Positions 7,270-13,981 of a DNA stretch of 17,178 nt are shown here, in pieces. The notes below the pieces were generated by a model, which ran no database searches, was not told where the DNA came from, and saw nothing but the letters and a program-made list of their open reading frames with translations. Made by a program: the position numbers and the translations under genes. The stretch lies in contig WRJP01000022.1 in assembly GCA_009778535.1 (NCBI GenBank), positions 1 through 17,178 of the forward strand. The letters are read 5' to 3'. This DNA is from Propionibacteriaceae bacterium (GTDB lineage: Bacteria; Actinomycetota; Actinomycetes; Propionibacteriales; Propionibacteriaceae). Every line of letters begins with the position of its first letter. Position 1 is the first letter of the stretch.

Positions 7270-9011
7270 TTCGCGCCTCCATTCCAATCTGGGGTCGAAT
7301 CCAGCGCCACCATGAGGTCGTCGTTACTGGCACCGGCAGCAACCATTGGCCACACCATCGCGTCAGCGTCGACCACAAATTCCATTATTACAGATCGGTC
7401 GTTGATCGCCATCGCCTGTTTAATCACTTCATCTACTTCGCTTGGGGTCGTCGCCCGCAGCCCGACTGCACCCATTGCTTCGGCCAGCTTTGTAAAGTCT
7501 GGTACTGATGTTGAGTACAAATCCGTGTTGGAATACCGCTCGTTGAAGAAAAGCGACTGCCATTGTCTTACCATTCCCAAACTTTGGTTATTGATTACGG
7601 CGATCTTGATAGGTATCTGATTCAACGCGCAGGTGACTAATTCTTGATTTGTCATCTGAAAACACCCATCGCCGTCTATGCCCCACACTGCGGCATCCGG
7701 GCGGCCAACCTTCGCGCCCATCGTGGCAGGCACGCAGTATCCCATTGTTCCTGCTCCGCCAGAGGTGAAGAAATGTCCTGGTTTTTCATGCGGTAACAGG
7801 TGCGCCGACCACATTTGGTGCTGTCCTACTCCGGTGACATAGTAGGCATCAGAGCCAACCAGTTCGCCAATACGTTTGATCACAAACTCCGGGGAAAGCA
7901 TTTCGTCGACGCAGGGGGCGTAATCCGGGCGATAACTATCGCGGAGATTGTCGAGGTAGTTTACCCAACTGCTGATGTCGGGCATGTCTTGTGACGTGAA
8001 GTGCTGATTCAAGGCAGCAAGAGTGTGGGAAAGATCGCCAACGATAGGAACGTCAGCATTGCGTTTCTTGGAGATTTCTGCTGGGTCAATGTCTGCATGA
8101 ATCACTTTTGCGCCAGGTGCAAAGGTTTCCAAAAGGCCAGTGACCCGATCATCGAAACGGGTACCCAGCGCGATCAGCAAATCAGCTTTCTGTAATGCTC
8201 CGACTGCCGCAACCGTACCGTGCATTCCTGGCATGCCATAGTTCAACCGGTGCGAGCTTGGAATCGCTCCCAAGGCCATTAGCGTAGTTACGACCGGAAT
8301 ACCGGTGAGTGATACCAACTCGCCCAACTGTTGATATGCGTTTGATTTGCACACGCCACCGCCGACGTATAGCACGGGACGCTGGGAAGATTTGATCAGA
8401 TTGGCGGCTTCACGAATCTGACGCAAATGTGGTTTTATCGTCGGGCGATACCCAGGAAGTATCACTTCATTTTCCCACTCGAATACTGCGGATGCCGCCA
8501 GTGCATCCTTGGCAATGTCGACCAAGACTGGCCCTGGGCGGCCGCTCTTTGCCAAAACGAACGCTTCTTGGATGGCTCGCGGTATGTCCTTTACGTCTGT
8601 TATCAGATAGCTGTGTTTTGTGATTGGGAAGGTGATACCCCGAATATCGGCCTCTTGGAATGCATCAGTGCCGATTGCTGTTCCGGCGACCTGGCCTGTG
8701 ATTGCAACTAGCGGAACCGAATCCATGTATGCGTTGCCAATGGCCGTTACCAGATTCGTTGCGCCTGGGCCAGATGTCGCCATGCACACTCCAACTTTTC
8801 CGGTTGCATTTGCGTATCCCTCGGCAGCGTGTCCGGCTCCTTGCTCGTGGCGGCAGAGGATGTGACGAATCTTGGAATCATAGAGCGGGTCGTATGCCGG
8901 CAGAATCGCCCCGCCTGGTATCCCAAAGATTACTTCGACTCCGACGCGCTCCAACGATTCGATCAAAGCCTGCGCTCCGGTGAGCATTTGCTGTGACTGC
9001 TCCGATGTCAT
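7266..9011 (-). CDS. ilvB: Acetolactate synthase large (catalytic) subunit IlvB
   Basis: TPP-, FAD- and Mg-dependent enzyme that condenses two pyruvates, or pyruvate and 2-oxobutyrate, as the first common step of branched-chain synthesis. From the chosen start it has 581 residues. Visible: LTGAQALIESLERVGVEV, GIPGGAILPAYD, catalytic Glu56 in RHEQGAGHAAEGYA, the GTRFDDRVTG middle domain, and the TPP motif GDG (447-449) to NN (474-475). In-frame ATGs also occur at 9020, 9035 and 9050. I prefer 9011 because AAGGA lies 8 nt upstream of it, while the ATG at 9050 has only a weak site and begins directly after the attenuator's T-run; 9050 cannot be excluded. First structural gene of ilvBNC, behind a leader-peptide attenuator. 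GltX-like or oxalyl-CoA relatives are unlikely given ilvN next door. Confidence 0.95.
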   Translation of the reverse strand: MTSEQSQQMLTGAQALIESLERVGVEVIFGIPGGAILPAYDPLYDSKIRHILCRHEQGAGHAAEGYANATGKVGVCMATSGPGATNLVTAIGNAYMDSVPLVAITGQVAGTAIGTDAFQEADIRGITFPITKHSYLITDVKDIPRAIQEAFVLAKSGRPGPVLVDIAKDALAASAVFEWENEVILPGYRPTIKPHLRQIREAANLIKSSQRPVLYVGGGVCKSNAYQQLGELVSLTGIPVVTTLMALGAIPSSHRLNYGMPGMHGTVAAVGALQKADLLIALGTRFDDRVTGLLETFAPGAKVIHADIDPAEISKKRNADVPIVGDLSHTLAALNQHFTSQDMPDISSWVNYLDNLRDSYRPDYAPCVDEMLSPEFVIKRIGELVGSDAYYVTGVGQHQMWSAHLLPHEKPGHFFTSGGAGTMGYCVPATMGAKVGRPDAAVWGIDGDGCFQMTNQELVTCALNQIPIKIAVINNQSLGMVRQWQSLFFNERYSNTDLYSTSVPDFTKLAEAMGAVGLRATTPSEVDEVIKQAMAINDRSVIMEFVVDADAMVWPMVAAGASNDDLMVALDSTPDWNGGAK

Positions 9012-9059
9012 GAGTTCCATCCTTGTCTGACTCATCTTGTCTTGGTTCATTCTCGCAAT

Positions 9060-9090
9060 AAAAAACCCCCGCTGCTAATGCAGGCGAGGG
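9060..9090 (-). terminator. Intrinsic terminator (attenuator) upstream of ilvB
   Basis: On the minus strand, CCCTCGCCTGC, loop ATTA, then GCAGCGGGGG and six T (plus-strand 9060-9065). The arms pair over about 10 bp with one bulged C. It lies between the leader peptide stop and ilvB, which is the placement of an amino-acid biosynthetic attenuator. Confidence 0.85.
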
Positions 9091-9126
9091 AGCGTGCCGA
9101 AAAGGTTTTGCCCTAAACGACACGCC
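9091..9126 (-). promoter_or_regulatory. Leader hairpin competing with the attenuator
   Basis: The minus-strand segment GGCGTGTCG (9126-9118, overlapping the last leader codons) can pair with CGGCACGCT (9099-9091) over about 9 bp, including G-U pairs, across an 18-nt loop. It abuts the 5' arm of the terminator. A ribosome stalled on the Val codons would block it, as for the '1:2' hairpin of classical attenuators. The matching antiterminator fold was not resolved by hand. Confidence 0.5.
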
Positions 9127-9154
9127 TTGTTACTACGAGCGCGAATTTTTGCAT
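9113..9154 (-). CDS. ilvB leader peptide (13 residues)
   Basis: ATG at 9154 to TAG at 9113-9115 encodes MQKFALVVTRRVV: four Val and one Leu in 13 residues, with Leu-Val-Val in a row. It lies 23 bp before the terminator that precedes ilvB. This is the arrangement of branched-chain leader peptides known from ilvB operons of actinobacteria and enterobacteria: shortage of charged Val or Leu tRNA stalls the ribosome and prevents termination. The start has no ribosome site; a TTGACA-17-AACGCT promoter places the transcript's first base at the ATG, so it is read as a leaderless message. The same frame is open upstream to 9304, but no promoter or homology supports a longer protein. Confidence 0.85.
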   Translation of the reverse strand: MQKFALVVTRRVV

Positions 9155-9160
9155 AGACAA

Positions 9161-9189
9161 AGCGTTCCCCCTTGGCTCGAAAATGTCAA
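9161..9189 (-). promoter_or_regulatory. Promoter of ilvB leader and ilvBNC operon
   Basis: Perfect -35 TTGACA (plus-strand 9184-9189), 17-nt spacer, -10 AACGCT (9161-9166; A2 and T6 match consensus), then 6 nt to the leader-peptide ATG. Position and spacing support a leaderless transcript starting at 9154 or one base before. Confidence 0.7.
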
Positions 9190-9370
9190 TTCGCAGCCGA
9201 AATTCCATTAGAAGTCGATGCACTGATCGTAGACTGAGGGCGACCTGCCTGCTCTGTTTCTGTGCCGCGTCCTGCAACCCATAACAACCAACAAGGAGCC
9301 TCAACCTTTCCTTTCGACTTCTCCCATGGCAGCGTTTCCCAGCTTTTTCTCAGGCTTTTTTTAGGAAAGG

Positions 9371-10990
9371 ATGGAAAAACGACTACAGCATGAAGGGGAA
9401 GACGTGCAACCAGTTGTCAGATTTACGTGTCGGGTTCTAGCTGGCGTTATCGCCGCGGGATTAGGGTTTGGACTGCTAGGCGCTCCTGCTGCAAATGCGG
9501 CGCAAGCAGCCGCCGAAAGCACCGTAAAGCCGGTGAATTCGACGATCACCATCGTCACCTCCGGTTGGGGTCATGGCATCGGCATGTCGCAATATGGAGC
9601 CTATGGTGCCGCAAAAGCCGGTTTGAGCTTCACCCAGATTCTCAACTTTTACTATCCAGGGACGACTCAAGCCAAACTTTCCGCCAGTGAAAAGATCGAT
9701 GTGCTGATCTCAAAGGCAAACGACGAGAAACTGTATTTCTATCCAGCCAGCGGCGTGACAATCACTGATACCAGCGGGAAAAAGAAAGTGCTCCCGGTTG
9801 GCACCAAATACACGCTGTGGCGGATACACCGCTCAGGCACCCAACGCTTGCTTTACTACAAGAACGATTTGGGTAAATACGTCAAATACGATTCTGGATT
9901 GAGCGCCACTAAAGAATGGTTCGTTAGCAACACAAAGACCAACACCGTGAAGTTGTTGCTGCCTGGCAGCGTGAAACGTACCTATCGTGGCGAAATGACT
10001 TTGAGGTTTTCTGGTAACGGCGCTGTTGTCGTGAATCGGGTGTTGATGGAGGATTACCTGCGTTCTGTGGTTCCTGCCGAAATGCCAGCAAGTTGGAGTC
10101 TGGAAGCTGTTAAAGCTCAGGCTGTCGCCGCGCGTTCCTATGCCGCACGCTACAAGAAAAATCTGAACGGGAAAAAACCCTATGACATTTGTGACACAAC
10201 TTCTTGTCAGGCATATACGGGGATTTCGGTCGAACATGCGAACACCGATAAGGCGATAAAGCAAACTGCTGGTGTCATCCTCAAATACAAAGACACTATT
10301 GCCTACACCATGTTTTCCTCGTCTAATGGCGGTTACACCGCAAAAGGCGATTATCCGTATCTGGTCGCCAAGGCTGACCCGTATGACGACAAGATGCTAA
10401 ATCAATACAAACTGGTTACCCTGACCACTGCTGCAATCGAAAAGAAGTTCACCACAATCGGGAAATTCCAATCTATGACCTTCAAGCGCGACGGACTAGG
10501 CCCTTGGGGTGGACGCGTTACTGAAGTGAAACTGACCGGCGCTAAAGGCAGCAAGACGGTTTCGGGTAGCAGTTTCAAATCTGCCTTCGGTCTGCGCGAA
10601 CGCTTAATGATCGCGTTGGGTGGCCTCAGCACAAATAGCGAAAACTATGCACGCTGGGCAAAAGACAAGAATGTCAACGGAACCATCGGAGTGCCCACCA
10701 CTTCCGAAAAAGTGATCGGAGCCGGTTTGCATGCCCAATTCACAGGTGGTGATCTCTTTTGGACGAAGACGACTGGGAGCAAATTACTCAGCGGCGCAAT
10801 CCTGCAAGCATATCTGGCTGAAAAGGGGCCGTCGGGCAAGCTCGGCTGGCCTACATCTGACGTTGGCACAATCAAGGTAGTCAAGGTTTCTGACATCAAG
10901 TCTGGGGTTGAAGCCTATTTTGAAAAGGGGCTTATTACCTGCCCATCAAAAACCGCAAAGCCGGCACAGTGTGTCGTCAGCTACGGCTGA
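9371..10990 (+). CDS. Secreted SpoIID/LytB-domain protein with LGFP repeats
   Basis: Probable cell-wall protein. A signal peptide is visible: short basic start, hydrophobic VLAGVIAAGLGFGLLGA, cleavage near ANA-AQA (about residue 43). Then come the SpoIID/LytB signature GWGHGIGMSQYGAYGAAKAG (66-85), the core VVPAEMPASWSLEAVKAQAVAARSYA with Glu237 at the position of the catalytic Glu of SpoIID, YDICDTTSCQAY, and SSSNGGYTA with DYPYL. SpoIID enzymes cut the glycan strands of peptidoglycan during engulfment in spore formers; in actinobacteria the role is unknown. The last ~110 residues hold LGFP-type repeats (GTIGVPTTSE..., GKLGWPTSD), which are thought to anchor proteins to the wall. ATG 9371 has AGGA 4 nt upstream; GTG 9404 has AAGGGG 5 nt upstream and would give a more usual signal peptide, so either may be used. 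A weak promoter candidate, TTAGAA-16-TAGACT, lies at 9208-9235. Confidence 0.88.
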   Translation: MEKRLQHEGEDVQPVVRFTCRVLAGVIAAGLGFGLLGAPAANAAQAAAESTVKPVNSTITIVTSGWGHGIGMSQYGAYGAAKAGLSFTQILNFYYPGTTQAKLSASEKIDVLISKANDEKLYFYPASGVTITDTSGKKKVLPVGTKYTLWRIHRSGTQRLLYYKNDLGKYVKYDSGLSATKEWFVSNTKTNTVKLLLPGSVKRTYRGEMTLRFSGNGAVVVNRVLMEDYLRSVVPAEMPASWSLEAVKAQAVAARSYAARYKKNLNGKKPYDICDTTSCQAYTGISVEHANTDKAIKQTAGVILKYKDTIAYTMFSSSNGGYTAKGDYPYLVAKADPYDDKMLNQYKLVTLTTAAIEKKFTTIGKFQSMTFKRDGLGPWGGRVTEVKLTGAKGSKTVSGSSFKSAFGLRERLMIALGGLSTNSENYARWAKDKNVNGTIGVPTTSEKVIGAGLHAQFTGGDLFWTKTTGSKLLSGAILQAYLAEKGPSGKLGWPTSDVGTIKVVKVSDIKSGVEAYFEKGLITCPSKTAKPAQCVVSYG

Positions 10991-11375
10991 TTTGTTGGTA
11001 GACCTCATCAAGGTCGATGTCAGAATCCGGCGCGGCCATGGCCGCAAAACCACCGGTAGCGGCGAAACGCGGAATCAGATGTACGTGAAGATGGAATACT
11101 TCTTGCCCTGCGGCCGCACCGTTGTTGGATAGCAGGTTAATCCCGTCAGCGCCAAGGCGCCCGATCAACAGTTCAGCGGTGGCCTGGATCGCTGGCGCTA
11201 TTTCAGCCAATGCCGCCTGATCTGAAACTACATCCGTGACGTGACGGCGTGGGATGACCAAGGTATGACCGCGATGCCAAGGGTTTATGTCAAGAAACGC
11301 AAGTGCAACGTCGTCAGCATATACCTGCTTTGCGGGAATCTCGCCAGCCACGATACGACAAAATAGACAAGTCAT
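10977..11375 (-). CDS. HIT-family (histidine triad) nucleotide hydrolase
   Basis: Small cytoplasmic enzyme of the HIT/HINT family that hydrolyses nucleoside phosphoramidates or dinucleotides. The 132 residues are typical. Visible: Cys3-x-x-Cys6 near the N-terminus (zinc site in many members), FLDINPWHRGHTLVIPRRHV (28-45), and the triad HLHVHLIPR with His95, His97 and His99, where the middle or last His is the nucleophile. The precise substrate cannot be read from sequence. ATG 11375 may be served by AGGA 7 nt upstream or, alternatively, by a TAGGAT -10 ending 6 nt upstream (leaderless); the two overlap. Its 3' end overlaps the end of the SpoIID-domain gene by 14 bp, tail to tail. Confidence 0.93.
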   Translation of the reverse strand: MTCLFCRIVAGEIPAKQVYADDVALAFLDINPWHRGHTLVIPRRHVTDVVSDQAALAEIAPAIQATAELLIGRLGADGINLLSNNGAAAGQEVFHLHVHLIPRFAATGGFAAMAAPDSDIDLDEVYQQISRS

Positions 11376-11381
11376 CCCAAC

Positions 11382-11387
11382 ATCCTA
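11382..11387 (-). promoter_or_regulatory. Possible -10 element of the HIT gene, overlapping an SD
   Basis: Minus-strand TAGGAT ends 6 nt before the ATG, as at the leaderless genes in this window. The same bases contain AGGA at a workable Shine-Dalgarno distance, so the sequence alone does not decide between the two. Confidence 0.35.
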
Positions 11388-11478
11388 ATGTGTCCTCATT
11401 CTGGGCGCTCGTAGGCCAAGTGGAGCACTGCAACTTCGCGGGCGAGGAGAGCACAAATACCCCAAAGTCAGCTTTGTG

Positions 11479-12735
11479 TTAGCTCTCAACTACTGCTATC
11501 AAATATGCAGATATTTGCGGCGGGTCTGATTCTAGCGCCCATCCGCCATACGTGATGTCTACGACGACCCCGTCTGGAATATCAGGCATTCCTATTTGCT
11601 CATTGTTTTGATTTAGCAAAATAGTGTAGAGACTGTCCCAAACAATTACTTCGCCAAGTTCACCGTCGTTCCACATTGGCGTCAGGCAATCGACTCGTAA
11701 CCCACCAGTTTCACGCGAATAGTCATTACGGTAAGGGTTCAAACGGCTAACTACTTTGGCGCGGAAAGTGCGCTGGTAGGCAAATGGGTGCGACATGGTG
11801 CCGCCGTTTTTGGTTATGGTTTCGGAAATCGGGTCTGCATTGATGTTGAAAACTGCCCATAGTTCATGACGGGTATCTGCACCATTGAGGTCACGGTGCA
11901 TTACAGTCTTGCCGATGCGATACTCCCCAGGCGGCAGTTCACCGTACAGCCATGCCCAATATGCAACAAAGGGCGTCGTCTCACCTGGAGCCATTCGGCG
12001 TGTTTCGTGCCGGAAGTTGTCTGAACTTTTTATCGGTAAATCCTGCCAACTACCGTTAACGTTGTGTTGGAGCCAGTAGGAGGCATCGAAGTAAACATGT
12101 CCAGTCTTGAAGTTGTTAGTGATATCGAATTGCGCCCCAACCGGAGCTGCAAGTTCTGAATCCGCGGACAACTCAACGCTGCCGGCCTCCAAAGCAATCC
12201 CGGCAGCTTCGATAGTGAAATCGGTAGTTATCACAAATGGCTTCCAAGCGGTGGAATCTGTGCTGTCCACTGTGATTTCCATTGCAACTTGCCAGGTGCC
12301 GGGCCATAAATCGAACTGCACTGGAACCTTTGACACTATCTTGCGCTGCTGCCCTACAGGTAGCACTTGGCTGTCGTATCCCTGGTCAGGTTTATAGCTC
12401 CACTGCCCGAAAGAGAACGTGCAGGCATTGTTGTAGGAAATGTCGTAACCACTCTGGTTCGTAATAAGAAGCAGGATATCGCCTTGGAAAAACGACAGAA
12501 ATTCCAGTGTGACACCTTCAAATTCACCGCTAACAACCGGCGGTGCAACCTCATCAGTAACCAAAGGTCTTGACAAACGCAAGAGAGCGTTGTCTTGGCT
12601 ACGCCAGTTTTCGCCATTTTCTTTCGGGGCAGTTCCGCCGTGTGGATCGGCCACGCAAGCCACCAGTGGAATCAGTGCGAAGCAAACTAAAACGCTCGCT
12701 TTTCGAAGAAAACCTCTTTTGCTTAGCTGTTTCAT
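11479..12735 (-). CDS. Hypothetical lipoprotein with Ig-like segments
   Basis: A 418-residue exported protein. The N-terminus is KRGFLRKASV followed by a hydrophobic stretch and lipobox LVAC, with lipidation expected at Cys27, so the mature protein would be anchored to the outer face of the membrane. No enzyme motif is seen. Residues about 70-155 and 200-275 are beta-rich; the second has the pattern YWLQHNVNGSWQDLP ... LPPGEYRIGKTV, which recalls a bacterial Ig-like domain found in lipoproteins, and the first (LWPGTWQVAMEI) looks like a distant copy. ATG 12735 has AAGGA 6 nt upstream. The likely promoter spacer is a C10/A8 homopolymer, so expression may switch. Function unknown; surface binding or scaffold roles are guesses. 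Confidence 0.8.
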   Translation of the reverse strand: MKQLSKRGFLRKASVLVCFALIPLVACVADPHGGTAPKENGENWRSQDNALLRLSRPLVTDEVAPPVVSGEFEGVTLEFLSFFQGDILLLITNQSGYDISYNNACTFSFGQWSYKPDQGYDSQVLPVGQQRKIVSKVPVQFDLWPGTWQVAMEITVDSTDSTAWKPFVITTDFTIEAAGIALEAGSVELSADSELAAPVGAQFDITNNFKTGHVYFDASYWLQHNVNGSWQDLPIKSSDNFRHETRRMAPGETTPFVAYWAWLYGELPPGEYRIGKTVMHRDLNGADTRHELWAVFNINADPISETITKNGGTMSHPFAYQRTFRAKVVSRLNPYRNDYSRETGGLRVDCLTPMWNDGELGEVIVWDSLYTILLNQNNEQIGMPDIPDGVVVDITYGGWALESDPPQISAYLIAVVES

Positions 12736-12778
12736 CGTGCGTCCTTAATTTCAGATGGCGAAAGAAAAACTCACTTCA

Positions 12779-12805
12779 ACTCTACCCCCCCCCCAAAAAA
12801 AACAA
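12779..12805 (-). promoter_or_regulatory. Candidate promoter of the lipoprotein gene, homopolymer spacer
   Basis: Minus strand: TTGTTT (12805-12800), then five T and ten G (15 nt), then TAGAGT (12784-12779). Transcription would start near 12772, leaving a leader of about 37 nt with the AAGGA site. The spacer is 2 nt short of optimal and is made only of homopolymers, so slippage would change promoter strength. The -35 match is modest because it borrows from the T-run. Confidence 0.4.
12785..12802 (+). repeat. C10/A8 homopolymer tract
   Basis: Ten C (12785-12794) directly followed by eight A (12795-12802), by far the longest mononucleotide run in the window. Such tracts mutate by slippage; the exact length could also be a sequencing or assembly error. 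Confidence 0.9.
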
Positions 12806-12883
12806 TTGATTATCTGCGATAACAGCGGCAAGACAATGGCAATCCTCCAAGCAGACAATGTAACGGGCAAATGCTGTCACCTT

Positions 12884-12921
12884 TGATTTCGATACATCGG
12901 CTTGCGGCCGACACTCAATCA
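12884..12921 (-). repeat. REP-like palindromic intergenic repeat, copy 2 (inverted)
   Basis: Read on the minus strand: TGATTGAGTG, hairpin TCGGC-CGCAA-GCCGA, then TGTATCGAAATCA. The outer arms TGATT and AATCA pair. It has the same layout as the copies at 3166-3200 and 12963-12998, but both the inner and outer stems have changed on both sides so that pairing is kept. Confidence 0.75.
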
Positions 12922-12962
12922 GCAGGAGTGGAGCAGGTTGAGTGGAGCCCTCCAGACCCGTT

Positions 12963-12998
12963 GGTTGAGTGCAAACCGCAGGTTTGTGTATCGAAACC
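12963..12998 (+). repeat. REP-like palindromic intergenic repeat, copy 3
   Basis: GGTTGAGTG, hairpin CAAACC-GCA-GGTTTG, then TGTATCGAAACC; outer GGTT pairs with AACC. It lies 41 bp from copy 2 in opposite orientation, so the two could also pair with each other as one large inverted repeat. Confidence 0.75.
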
Positions 12999-13085
12999 TA
13001 GGGTCGACCACGAGTGACAGCTTCACCCGAAATTTGTCTTCCTGCGCGCAGCAAATGCCGCCCAATGACAAGAAAAGCAGGACAG

Positions 13086-13850
13086 TCAGCGCGAGGTGGT
13101 AAAACCGGCTGTGGTAAGTGCTTGCTTGACTTCGGCGATGGATACCGTTCCGAAGTGGAAAACCGAAGCTGCCAACACCGCATCGGCACCAGCAAAAGCA
13201 GCGTCTACGAAATGCTGGAGGTTGCCTGCTCCACCAGAGGCAATGACCCCAACATCGACTGTTGCTTTCAGTGCCCGTATCACTTCAAGGTCAAAGCCGT
13301 CGGTGGTGCCATCAGCATCCAAAGATGTCACCAAAATTTCGCCAACCCCACGTTCGACCGCTTCAACAGCCCAAGCGACCCCATCCAATCCGGCAGCTTG
13401 GCGACCGCCATGGGTGACGACTCCAAAACCCGAAGGCTGGGATGCATCCTTGCTTACGTCGAGCGCTAATACCAAAGCCTGCGACCCGAAGCGTGCGACG
13501 ATCTCATCAATGGTCTGTGGTCGGCTGATGGCGGCAGTGTTGATACCGACCTTGTTTGCCCCAGCGTTTAGCAGCAACTCCACGTCGTCGATACTGCGAA
13601 TGCCGCCGCCAACACAAAACGGCACCGACACCTGCTCCGCAGTCTTGCGAACCATTTCGTAGGTGGTCGCCCGCTGCTCAACTGTGGCGGAAATGTCCAA
13701 AAAAACCAGCTCGTCTGCACCTTCACTGCAATACTTCGCGGCGAGTTCAACTGGGTCTCCGGCATCGCGCAGATCAATGAAATTTACTCCCTTGACTACC
13801 CGTCCGCCGTGGACATCTAAGCAAGGAATTACTCGTATTTGGTTAGACAT
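13086..13850 (-). CDS. hisF: Imidazole glycerol phosphate synthase, cyclase subunit HisF
   Basis: Takes PRFAR and the ammonia released by HisH and closes the imidazole ring, yielding imidazole glycerol phosphate and AICAR; histidine pathway, cytoplasm. A full-length (beta/alpha)8 barrel of 254 residues. Visible: RVIPCLDVHGGRVVKG with catalytic Asp12, phosphate site FCVGGGIRS (78-86), LALDVSKD with the second catalytic Asp131, TSLDADGTTDGFD, and ASGGAGN as the second phosphate site. ATG 13850 follows GAGGAG by 10 nt. Other his genes are not in the window, which is common when hisF lies at the end of a split his cluster or stands apart. It is downstream of tuf but behind a strong terminator, so it should have its own promoter; none was clear. 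Confidence 0.96.
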   Translation of the reverse strand: MSNQIRVIPCLDVHGGRVVKGVNFIDLRDAGDPVELAAKYCSEGADELVFLDISATVEQRATTYEMVRKTAEQVSVPFCVGGGIRSIDDVELLLNAGANKVGINTAAISRPQTIDEIVARFGSQALVLALDVSKDASQPSGFGVVTHGGRQAAGLDGVAWAVEAVERGVGEILVTSLDADGTTDGFDLEVIRALKATVDVGVIASGGAGNLQHFVDAAFAGADAVLAASVFHFGTVSIAEVKQALTTAGFTTSR

Positions 13851-13921
13851 GAAAGAAATACTCCTCGAAATTATTGGATTAGCTGCAATGCAGAGCCGGG
13901 CTAACTACGTTTTTCAGCAGA

Positions 13922-13957
13922 AACAGTTGAACCCCGCCTAAGCGGGGCTCAACTGTT
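13922..13957 (-). terminator. Intrinsic terminator after tuf
   Basis: Arms AACAGTTGA-x-CCCCGC and GCGGGG-x-TCAACTGTT pair over 15 bp with a single A/C mismatch and a 4-nt loop. On the minus strand the stem ends in TTTCT. It begins 24 bp after the tuf stop codon. The nearly perfect symmetry would let it work in both directions. Confidence 0.9.
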
Positions 13958-13981
13958 CAAAATCTTGATTCGTGCGCACGC

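Larger units (their letters stand above)
12736..13085. other. Gene-poor 350-bp intergenic region
   Basis: Between hisF and the lipoprotein gene, both read leftward. It holds the lipoprotein ribosome site and promoter with the C10/A8 tract (12779-12805), two inverted copies of the palindromic repeat (12884-12921 and 12963-12998), and a 9-bp direct repeat GAGTGGAGC at 12926-12934 and 12940-12948 between them. I see no credible gene; the short open frames lack ribosome sites and recognisable proteins. Nothing notable was seen at 13005-13085. Confidence 0.7.

Noticed and set aside
7270..7287. TTG start for ilvN
   Set aside because: GTG 7269 has GGAGG at 6 nt, the family N-terminus and the GTGA overlap with ilvB; the TTG does not.
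9113..9304. 63-residue open frame containing the ilvB leader peptide
   Set aside because: Only the last 13 codons have a promoter and start in the right place; the upstream part looks like random sequence and crosses the TTGACA promoter.
13096..13662. 188-codon plus-strand frame
   Set aside because: Antisense to hisF over nearly its whole length, low-complexity Ala/Ser/Pro/Thr composition, no ribosome site evidence.
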